DNA of 64,000 bases, from positions 1 to 64,000 of IMG/VR virus record IMGVR_UViG_3300042387_000230; one strand, 5' to 3'. The translations under genes and the position numbers were made by a program. Below the pieces are notes generated by a model. The model had not been told where the DNA came from, searched no databases, and worked only from the letters and a program-made list of their open reading frames with translations. Source of the stretch: a virus. Numbering within the stretch: the first letter of the stretch is position 1; each line of letters starts with the position of its first letter. Below, piece by piece: positions 8,200-16,800 of the stretch.

Positions 8200-8670
8200 C
8201 TACGGTATTACTTCAAATTTGAATACCTGATCTATTTTAACGTCATTAGCGGCAGATGTCTCTAGCAGCCTTTGAGCAACGTTCGTAAGATACCTAGCAC
8301 CGCTACTGTCATACTTATAGAGAGCATCTAGGACAGCGTTAGGTTCTTCACTGACCTGCGCCCAGTAGCGATGCTTCTCTGGGAATACTAGTTCGGTGCT
8401 TTCATCTGGAGAACATTCTTCACATGTTAGAGCATCTTTGGCCAGTTGTCCATAGGGAACTTCTTGCAATCCATATCTTTTTACCAGTGGACAAGCTGCG
8501 CCATGATAAACCAATGATACGCCAACACGTGACAAAATGTAAGAGCCACTGTCGGTACGGTAAAGTTCGAATTCAATCCAGCGGGTAGAACCTTTACGCC
8601 AAGACGTAGATTTACCCAACAACGAGCCGTTAAATTGTAGGGTTCTTGACCCGTCCTTGACTTCGTACAT
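8200..8670 (-). CDS. Hypothetical protein with a Cys pair
   Basis: This is a 156-aa protein of mixed alpha/beta character. The first 50 residues are strand-rich (RTLQFNGSLLG, RWIEFELYRT, GSYILSRVGVSLVYHG). A cysteine near 60 and a CEEC pair near residue 83 could bind a metal. The C-terminal half includes a helix with NAVLDALYKYDSSGARYLTNV. The start overlaps the upstream gene stop as TAATG. It is not a family I can name with certainty. It lies in the early/replication block, upstream of polA. Confidence 0.7.
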   Translation of the reverse strand: MYEVKDGSRTLQFNGSLLGKSTSWRKGSTRWIEFELYRTDSGSYILSRVGVSLVYHGAACPLVKRYGLQEVPYGQLAKDALTCEECSPDESTELVFPEKHRYWAQVSEEPNAVLDALYKYDSSGARYLTNVAQRLLETSAANDVKIDQVFKFEVIP

Positions 8671-8834
8671 TATTCTTTTTCCGCTCTCAAGCTGTCTAAC
8701 TCTCTAGACAAAGCAGCATTCTTTCTTTTTTCCAAGCTAAGCATTGCCTCAAGCTCGGCACACAAACTCATAGACCTAGAGAGTTGCTCTCTAGTTACGG
8801 CTAGAATGGTGTTTAGTAGTTCATTGTCTTTCAT
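8670..8834 (-). CDS. Small coiled-coil protein (54 aa)
   Basis: The frame runs from an ATG at 8834 (preceded by GAAGGATGACGA, a good ribosome site) to a TAA that overlaps the next ATG as TAATG. The 54 residues are almost entirely helical with heptad-like Leu spacing (CAELEAMLSLEKR, SRELDSLRAEKE), so a short coiled coil or a dimeric cofactor is likely. Function is unknown. Tight coupling to both neighbours supports it as a real gene despite its size. Confidence 0.65.
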   Translation of the reverse strand: MKDNELLNTILAVTREQLSRSMSLCAELEAMLSLEKRKNAALSRELDSLRAEKE

Positions 8835-8854
8835 TCGTCATCCTTCTTTATATC

Positions 8855-8865
8855 TATTGTACTAA
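8855..8865 (-). promoter_or_regulatory. Candidate -10 region with TTAGTACAATAG
   Basis: In the 44-nt gap before the coiled-coil gene the minus strand reads TTAGTACAATAGAT, so the TTAGTAC and TACAATAG halves share three bases. TACAAT resembles a -10 box and lies about 20 nt before the start codon. The run TACAATAGAT is identical to one at 36881-36888 and its flank in the capsid protease leader. No good -35 box is seen. Confidence 0.3.
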
Positions 8866-8878
8866 GTATTTTTAAGGG

Positions 8879-9013
8879 CTATTTGGACAGAATATAGGCC
8901 TTTGCCGCTGCCTTAGATGAAAACTGGCCTTCTACCTTGTTAGTAATTCGATTGATAACTATGTAGATAGTTATGTTCTCTTCAGTACTAAATTTCTGCA
9001 ATATTTTGTACAT
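8879..9013 (-). CDS. Small hypothetical protein (44 aa)
   Basis: The ATG at 9013 overlaps the stop of the large tail protein gene as TAATG, and the frame ends at a TAG at 8879-8881. The 44 residues start MYKILQKFS, then have a strand ENITIYIVINR, then VEGQFSSKAAAKAYILSK. The beta-then-helix pattern with a lysine/alanine helix resembles very small phage-encoded modulators. It sits at the junction between the tail module and the replication module. No function can be assigned. Confidence 0.6.
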   Translation of the reverse strand: MYKILQKFSTEENITIYIVINRITNKVEGQFSSKAAAKAYILSK

Positions 9014-11088
9014 TATGTCCAGTGTCCTTGTCCATCAGAAGTTTTCGGGGTAGTGGCAACCCAGGTACTACCATTATAAACCTTTACAGCAACGACGTTA
9101 TTATTCCAGCTACCATTTAGGAATACCTTAGTTTTATTGGAGATGGGGGTAGGCGCAGGAGGAGGAGACGGATTACTCATAGTTAAGAAGAAAACGTCGC
9201 TTCCAGCTACAGGAGTGCCAGATCTTTTAAATCCTTCAACGTAAAGCGATAAGGTGTATGTTGCACCAGGGGTAAGATTAGTGACCACCTGGGAGCCCTT
9301 CAAATCACCTGACGATATAATGTTATCTGTAGAAGACACTTCAGAATACAGACTATACAGAGTCGCTCCGTTGATAACGGTGCTCCAATTAATAGTAGCT
9401 TCTGTACCAGCCGGGTTTGAGACCGCTGAAATGCTCGGCACAATAACTGAAACGTTTGCATTGCTAGCAAGAGTAGTGCCCGTAGTACTTACGGTGGACG
9501 AGGTGTTAGGAGATGTAGTTTTTGCATTCTGAGCATACAGACTATATGTGTAGCTAGTGTTGGCAGACAAGCCTGTCACAGTTGCATAATTATTGATGGT
9601 AGGAGAGTATGAAATTGTGCCAGGTCCGGATATATAATAATTTACTGGCAGATATCCGCCAGCATCAGATGCAGACCAAGAAAGTGCTAAGGATGAAGTG
9701 CTTAGAGCTCTAGCACTAAAATCTAGAGGAGTGGTGGGTGCACCATCTGCAGTACCGCTAATGGTTAGAGGGACTTCATCGAACCCGACAATTCCATTGC
9801 CATTGTATGTACCGTATACAACTATGTACCAAGTGTACGTAGAGCCAGGAGAGAGGTCATACACTCCGGCGCTACCGCTCAATCCGCCAGCACTCAGGTT
9901 CGGGCCATACACTTCAGCAAAAGCAATAGATATGCCAGGGCTTACGACGGTACTCCATGAAACATCAGCCGCATTTCCGCCACTCTGAACCGCAGTAATC
10001 GTTGGTACAATAGTTTTAATTTCAGCAGCTGTAGTGAAAACAACGCTTACGGTAGCAGACTCGCTAGCACCAAGGGTTGCATATATATTATAGGTATATT
10101 GCGTAGACGGGGATAGATTAGTTATAGTGGCAAAGTTATTTCCAGGAGTGTAAGAAACGTCACCGCCACTACCATTAATTACGTAAGCGACTCCAGGGGT
10201 GGCTGAAGGGGTCCACGTAAGTCTGGCAGAGGTATCCGTTAGGTAGGCCGCGTCGGATTGGAAATTAGTCGGAGCGTATATTGCAGGAGTAGAAGCAGTT
10301 CCTGTATAGGTTACTTCAAGCCTGTTGTTAGCTAGAACTAGCGTGTAGGTGTAGGCAACTCCTGGAGATAGTACAGATTCAGTATCACTGGTAAACTCTT
10401 CGCCAGCCCCCCCGGCGGGAAAAGATCCGCTAGCTATGCCACTTGGAACCCCGGTACCGGATATTGTGTAGTAAGTTCTTCCAACGTTAGTGCCCGACCC
10501 AGAAAAAATACCGTAGTAAAGATTTAGACTGGTGAGAGAGTTTGGTACCTGACTAACAGATATGAATCCGGATGGAGCAGTTGTACTGACGGGATTAGCA
10601 GGTAAATCGAAAGCAGTAGCAGAAACGCTACCCCCGTTATTAGAAGCAGATACGGTAAATGAATACCTGGTAGACCTTGGAGTTACAGCTACCGAAACAG
10701 TCACACTTCCAGTAGATGCCCCGGCAGCAAGCGATCCGCTAGCAACGCTAGTGCTACCGTCTCGTACGACCGACCAAGAAGTAGTTCCCCCATCGCCAGA
10801 TGCAGTTACGTTGTACGTAATCGATACTGAATATGCTGTAGTTCTAGTAGCAGTTATGGACACGCTAGGCGGGGATACAGGCGGAACATACTGATAAAAA
10901 GTTACTGTGACTACAGTAAACAAAGGCTGGTTAGTTCCCGCACCCGGGCTCTGAGACGCGGCAGTTCCGTCATTGCCAGCAGTGGCTCCTACAGTGGTGT
11001 AAGCAGCAGAAAAACCAAACCCATTCGCATCCAGTATATCTGCGGCGCTAGCAACGGTTTCGCCAATTACACTCGGGACAAAAGCCAT
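9013..11088 (-). CDS. Tail appendage protein with PASTA-like N-terminus and fibronectin III-like repeats
   Basis: This is a 691-aa protein. Residues 1-65 show a PASTA-like domain (PSVIGETVASAADILDANGF, then SQSPGAGT), a peptidoglycan/penicillin-binding-associated fold. Residues 70-640 are a chain of about six fibronectin III-like beta domains with repeated signatures such as LSPSTQYTYNIYA, LSANTSYTYSLYA and LTPGATYTLSLYV. The C-terminus (TKVFLNGSWNN, VKVYNGSTWV) is a short motif common at the ends of phage tail proteins. It is the last gene of the tail module, so a receptor- or wall-binding role at the tail tip is likely. The PASTA-like domain would suit a Gram-positive-type cell wall. Confidence 0.7.
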   Translation of the reverse strand: MAFVPSVIGETVASAADILDANGFGFSAAYTTVGATAGNDGTAASQSPGAGTNQPLFTVVTVTFYQYVPPVSPPSVSITATRTTAYSVSITYNVTASGDGGTTSWSVVRDGSTSVASGSLAAGASTGSVTVSVAVTPRSTRYSFTVSASNNGGSVSATAFDLPANPVSTTAPSGFISVSQVPNSLTSLNLYYGIFSGSGTNVGRTYYTISGTGVPSGIASGSFPAGGAGEEFTSDTESVLSPGVAYTYTLVLANNRLEVTYTGTASTPAIYAPTNFQSDAAYLTDTSARLTWTPSATPGVAYVINGSGGDVSYTPGNNFATITNLSPSTQYTYNIYATLGASESATVSVVFTTAAEIKTIVPTITAVQSGGNAADVSWSTVVSPGISIAFAEVYGPNLSAGGLSGSAGVYDLSPGSTYTWYIVVYGTYNGNGIVGFDEVPLTISGTADGAPTTPLDFSARALSTSSLALSWSASDAGGYLPVNYYISGPGTISYSPTINNYATVTGLSANTSYTYSLYAQNAKTTSPNTSSTVSTTGTTLASNANVSVIVPSISAVSNPAGTEATINWSTVINGATLYSLYSEVSSTDNIISSGDLKGSQVVTNLTPGATYTLSLYVEGFKRSGTPVAGSDVFFLTMSNPSPPPAPTPISNKTKVFLNGSWNNNVVAVKVYNGSTWVATTPKTSDGQGHWT

Positions 11089-11090
11089 GA

Positions 11091-13805
11091 TTAAATCTGA
11101 ATCCAGATATCTCCGGTAGTACCACTGCTAGGGGTGGTATTACTAACGTATATCTTTTTAGGCGCACTCTTGTCTGAAGTTAGGCCGCCGGCTAAGTAGT
11201 AAACCTGTTGACTGTCTTTAACGTACTTAGTTGTGGCAGCATAGGTATCAAACTCAACTGCTGCGTTATCCAATGAATTATCTAGAGTAGGCTGCGGAAT
11301 AATAACTTTAGCTCCGGTAGAAATAAACTTGCCAGTTATACTCATATTTCCGTATAAATTAACTTCTAAAGCTCTATTATTTCTATTACTAAAAATAATA
11401 TTATCTGCGCTAAGCCACGCTTGAGCGCCTTTATTTGTAGCAGTATCTTCATAAGAGTCTAGAGCTAGTGAAGCAGACTGAGTGCTGACGTGCGCTCCGC
11501 TGGAATTGTAGTACGCAATGTCACTGCTAATTTGATATGAAGTGTGGTTAGAGTTGATTACAGCTACCGAATAGCTCTGTAAGCTTGCATCATAATTTAC
11601 GTAATCTCCTGTAAGATTAGACGGTCTTACGTAACTACCGCTGGAAGAAAAGAAGTAGCTAGCGGTGGAGTCTTGATGAAGTTCCTGCCAAACTACCTGC
11701 TCTGGCTCAATTAGAGCGGTGCTAAAGAGTCCAGGGTTGCTATCTAAATCTCCGCTAAAAGACGGGCTCTTAAACTCCATAAGATCCGTGTATTTATAGT
11801 TAGCCGTCTGAGTTTCTAAATCAATATCTAACCATTTCTTAGTCTGCTGAACCGATGGAGTGCTGGGTATAGCCTCAGAGTCATACCAAGAATAGGCAGA
11901 TGACCCGGAGTCAGCAAAAAAGAATCTTTTTTCTGTGGATAGTGACACATTATCAAATACTAAAGATCCGCTTGACAGACCTGCGTGAGTAGTTCCGCCA
12001 ACCTGGAAAGAAGTAACCTTACCGGGGAATACAATTTTAAAATTGGTGCCATTAGCCAGCCCCGTTGGGTTGGCCTCTTTGTATTTAGCGTACAGTTTAG
12101 CTAAACTGATAGTTATTTCCGAATTTAGTCTAGTAGGTATAGTAGATGCCCTGTCTACAGGGCCAAGAGCCGGCAACTTCGAGCATTCAATTCGATTATC
12201 TCCATAATCATTTACTATAGACGCGTTTAATTCAGAGTTTGTCACAGAAAAATATTTATAAGTGTCAGAAAGAAGAGCCCATTCCGGAGTGGCAACATCG
12301 TCTAAAGGCACTGGAGAGCTAGAGTTTCCAAAATCTAAATAGATATCTTTGGCATTAAACTCTGGTATATTAAGTTTTGCGACCCTGACTTGTTCACGGT
12401 CTTCAGTTCCTATATAGTTTCCAGTGTCTGCGGTAGGCCTATTGAACGTATTGAGAATTCTAAAGACCGTGTTAGACACAACCGAAGATACCTGAACTAC
12501 TGCAGAGCCACCGCCAGGGAAAATCTGCTCGGGGGTACCGCTTCCAGCGGACCCAAAAAATGTTTCATAGATATAATCATTAGCAGTTAGCCCATGCGCA
12601 GTATTAGTAGTTACGGTGATTACACTAACGTTACTAATAACATTTTCCACATAACTGTCAACAAGCACTGAAGGTGCTTGGTGAAACGGCGCAGAAAAAA
12701 CGTCAAAGTGTAGGTACATAGTAGGGTCTGCAGAAATCAAAGAATTTACTAGCGAGTAATTAACTTCTACGGAAAAAGTTGAGTTTGCTGGAGTGCTAGT
12801 CCACCCAACTTGAAGACCATACTCACTATTATTTTCATACAGTCCGGCCACAGCTACGTTTGAAAATGACACAGCTCCAAATGTCACAATACTTGAGGTA
12901 TTTCCGTTAGTCCAGCTACTAGTAGAAGACACGGTATTGCCAGAAGAGTTAACATACTCAAGGCTAGGATTTAAAACCAAGTTATATGTTTTAGCCGAAG
13001 CGTACGCAACGCCATCGTTAGAGAAATACCCGTAGTCAAAGATTCGCTTACCGTAGTCTTGCAAATATAGCCCAGCCGCGTCAGTGCTAGCTAGTTGACT
13101 GTATCCGGTATTAATTACATCAGTTACCGTGGGAGTGCCCGACCCATTGTACGTAATTGTCGTAGAGTTGAGCGGTATGTTATTTCCTTTATTTATGTAC
13201 TTAAAGTATCCATAGCCAACTTCAATAACTTCCACAGGAAGATTACCAGTAGAAAGACCGAAGTTGTTTTCTATAGAGACATAAACAAAATCACCTACAA
13301 CGTACTCATGGCTAGGAGCATATACAACGGCAACATTTTCTGTTCTGAAAGCAGAGGTAATGGGCACAGGGATATCTACATAGGATTTATATAGCCCAAC
13401 GTAAGTGCCATTGGTCTTACCGCTGTCGTTAACTCCTAAATCTTCGCTCTCTAAAAAAGTTCCATGTAGAGACTTATTGCCAATCCTTCTAGTAACTTCT
13501 GGGCTACTTATGTTCCAATAGCCTATGCTTCCAGATCTAGCGTTAATATCTCCGCGAACGTATACGTCAGAAAATTCTGCCACACCACTTGCACTGATTT
13601 TCCATCCGCTCAGGCCTTCCTGATACGAATAGCTTTCTACAGACTGCTCGTTTAAAATTAGTCTGTCTACTAGATTTCCTGCATCTATAGAAGAGCTGGA
13701 TATCTGAGGATTAATAGCATTGTACTTAATCGTTTCTATGTCTTGATTTAGATTTGCTAAATATGAACTAAAGCTTTTAGTCCTTCTTAAACGTCTACTC
13801 GCCAA
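11091..13805 (-). CDS. Minor tail / tail fibre protein
   Basis: This 904-aa protein is Ser/Thr/Asn-rich and beta-rich. The N-terminus (RRLRRTKSFSSYLANLNQDI, then a segment like SSIDAGNLVDRLI) is a helical adaptor of the kind that anchors fibres. It is followed by GWKISASGVAEFSDVYVRG, typical of phage tip-attached proteins. Two copies of the A-H-G-L / G-D beta module are present (near residues 155-210 and 395-450). It ends GTTGDIWIQI, a common fibre C-terminus. It starts with TTG and overlaps the hub gene by 11 nt; no other plausible start lies nearby. It probably forms a fibre or side appendage on the tail tip. Confidence 0.72.
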   Translation of the reverse strand: MASRRLRRTKSFSSYLANLNQDIETIKYNAINPQISSSSIDAGNLVDRLILNEQSVESYSYQEGLSGWKISASGVAEFSDVYVRGDINARSGSIGYWNISSPEVTRRIGNKSLHGTFLESEDLGVNDSGKTNGTYVGLYKSYVDIPVPITSAFRTENVAVVYAPSHEYVVGDFVYVSIENNFGLSTGNLPVEVIEVGYGYFKYINKGNNIPLNSTTITYNGSGTPTVTDVINTGYSQLASTDAAGLYLQDYGKRIFDYGYFSNDGVAYASAKTYNLVLNPSLEYVNSSGNTVSSTSSWTNGNTSSIVTFGAVSFSNVAVAGLYENNSEYGLQVGWTSTPANSTFSVEVNYSLVNSLISADPTMYLHFDVFSAPFHQAPSVLVDSYVENVISNVSVITVTTNTAHGLTANDYIYETFFGSAGSGTPEQIFPGGGSAVVQVSSVVSNTVFRILNTFNRPTADTGNYIGTEDREQVRVAKLNIPEFNAKDIYLDFGNSSSPVPLDDVATPEWALLSDTYKYFSVTNSELNASIVNDYGDNRIECSKLPALGPVDRASTIPTRLNSEITISLAKLYAKYKEANPTGLANGTNFKIVFPGKVTSFQVGGTTHAGLSSGSLVFDNVSLSTEKRFFFADSGSSAYSWYDSEAIPSTPSVQQTKKWLDIDLETQTANYKYTDLMEFKSPSFSGDLDSNPGLFSTALIEPEQVVWQELHQDSTASYFFSSSGSYVRPSNLTGDYVNYDASLQSYSVAVINSNHTSYQISSDIAYYNSSGAHVSTQSASLALDSYEDTATNKGAQAWLSADNIIFSNRNNRALEVNLYGNMSITGKFISTGAKVIIPQPTLDNSLDNAAVEFDTYAATTKYVKDSQQVYYLAGGLTSDKSAPKKIYVSNTTPSSGTTGDIWIQI

Positions 13806-16800
13806 CTTTGTCGACCTGCCAATCTGTAACTAGAGTCAAGTCTACCTGCTCGGGGAAGGCTGGATTATTGGGAACAGACACTCTAATGGCGTCAATTTTT
13901 CTAACAATAACGTTTTTTCTAAGTTCCAAAGCACTGGCTAAGCGAGACTTAACAAAAGCGTCGTTAATGTTTAGCGAGCACCAGTCCCCAGGGTTAAACG
14001 TCCCGACGGTAGGGTTCATTGAACCGTTAACCGAGATCGTGAAGTCGCCAATAGGTGGCTTACTTTCATATAAGAACCGCTTAGCAGTTTTGTAGAAATC
14101 TAGTTCGGCATCATAATTTCCCCAGTTATCGGTATTTATGGCACCGGTAGATGTTTGTACCGGCCAACTTTGAGTTTCAGACCTATCTAATAACGGCCAG
14201 CCAGCAGCCAGCAAATCTGTAGCAGAGGCTGCCGAATATAGAGACTCTCCACCGGAACCGCCATCGCTTCCACCACGAGTAATAAATACCCTGGTAGCAG
14301 AGCTTTCTGCATTCTCAGATACGCTAACATTGGATATGTTTCCAGGGTACTCAAATACTAATTTATCTGCGCCAAATGCTACAGGATCAGCTACTTGCCC
14401 AGGGGCCAAAGCGTAGTCTATTTCTAAAGTTATGGGGTCTTGCCTCTGGTAGTTCAACTTCTTTAGGTAGGTAGTTAGACTTTCCGGGTATATAGGCACT
14501 AAGACAAAGGTTCGCTTAAATTTATAAGTTCCAGTAACAGAATCAGTCTCTAAACTGCAATCAATTCTGTAGTCAAATCCATTAATAGAGCCCGAGTATT
14601 GCTCGAGGTGCCCACCTAGATTTACTAGCTGACTTCCTCTAATAGGCTGGCTAGCCTGAGGAGGACGTTCGCTGTAATTAGAAGTAGAGAATTCCATACC
14701 TCCCATATCAGCATTTTCCGGAAATTCTCCATAGGTATTCCTATACACAACCGGCTCTTTAGATACCGTCGGAGCAATAATAACGCTACCGTTCTGAGCC
14801 GATACAGACGTTATTCCTCCGACCGCAAAGTCTATGCTACCCCAGGATTTTAAAGTGTACGGGCTTTTAAAGTTAGCCGGAGTAAGGCCTACAACTCCAG
14901 AAATAGTTATCTGGTTTCCGCTTACGGACTTAATAGTGAAAGTATTTCCGTTTAGCGCAGTTATTGCTGAGTTATCCTGCTTATAGAACTCACTTAAAGT
15001 AATTTGATCCCCCGTGGAAAATCTGTGGGCGCTATTTGCTGGAGTATAGAGTATCACTATTCCGGAAGCTTTGACCGAGATTCTATCTATAGAATCTTGC
15101 ATATTAAAGTTATATGTAAAAGTATCTGCAGTCACGTTTCCTATTACATTAACTGCATTCATTTGATTGAATACTGCACCGGTAGAGCTATATACATTTA
15201 TATAAACTAGCTCGGCATCCGACAAGCCGTGACCAGGAGACGTTACGGTGGCATAGGCACCATCTGCAGATCTAACTATGTTAGAAATTTTCTTTACCGT
15301 GCCTGGACTTGTTCTCCTGTAGTCTTTATATGCTACAGCGCCTTCAACGTTAAACTCTTTATTCAAAACAGCTGAGTTAATTTCATCGGAACTTAGTGTT
15401 TTATTTACAAAGTAGGTTTGGTAACCGTTTGCATCGATGTAGAGGGGGCTATTAATAGTAATAGTAGTGTTGGTCTTCGAAACAATTCTGTGTTTACCGT
15501 TTACCAGTCCAAGAGGGATGTAGGTTCCGTATAGAGTCGAATAAAATCCACCTATACCGGACACGGATACATGGTCTCCAACAGACAGCCCGTGCGGAGT
15601 ATTGTTAGCAATAGTCACAACTCGCCCAGCAAAAGTTGCAACGCCAGGGGTTGCAGAAGCGTTAGTTATAATTTCTTGTTTGGTGTCTAGCGCAGGAATA
15701 TTTAAGAAGAATTTAGTTGGGTATAGCGCTCCACCTATGTCCCAAACCGTGGTCTGCCCGTTGATTAAAGATAGATCGGGTGTAAGTTTGGGAGCAGATC
15801 CGGAAGTAGCAGGGAAGGTCACTGTCCCCGCAATGTCTACATCTGTCCACCAGGTATTTATAGACTCATTAGTACTGGTTTTAACGACGTCTAATTCTTT
15901 ATCAGGAACCGCTATAACAATAGTAGTCGAGTTTGGTATAGACTCTATAGGATATGTCCCATTGTATACAGACAAGTTTTTTCTTATTGTGGTGTTCCGG
16001 ACGGTCGAGGCGTCTGCGCTGCAGGCGGCCTCGGCTAGGTTAGAAGCCGTGTAGTTTACAGTAAATGTTTCTAAAGTTACTGCAGTAACCGTACGAGTCC
16101 CGTTTAAGAATTTATCTTTAGTGGATTTGAATCCAGAAAGTTTTACTGAATCTCCCACAACCAGCCCGTGACGCCCCCAGGTAGTAAATATTGCTTTATT
16201 GCTAGTAATTCGTCTTTTAAGAATAACATTGTTAAGATAAGTAACTACTACGCCGGTTCTAAGTATTGGAGGGTATGACTGGGTGTCATAGTACTGAGGA
16301 GTTACAGATGACGGAAGACCTGACACTGTAACTTTAGGGTAGCTCTGAAGTTTATCCTGGGAGAACCCATGACTGGATGAGAACTGAATTCTTAATACTC
16401 TGATTAAACTACCATCGGTGCCGATCTTGCTCTCATTCTTAATGTAATTAATTGACTTAGTAGTCAAGGATGTTCCACCAGACACCGAGCCGAAGGTGGC
16501 AGCTGGAAGCCCGGAAATCGTTACAGACTCTCCTGGAGCACTCGAGTGGTTAGCATCTAGAGTTATCATTGGCAGGTATAGACCGGTAGTGGACCCAGCA
16601 CCTCCATTGTATATACTGACAATATTTGCAGTTCTAGCCCCACTAGTAACATTTGCCACACCGCCGGTGGTAAGAGTCATTAATTTACCGTCTGTTGACG
16701 TAGCCACTGTAGTTATATTAGATACTTTTTGAGAGACAAGTTTTTCTTCTGTTAAAAATTGAAATCTGTTGGAGTCTGGAACCGCTACAATTTTTATAGG

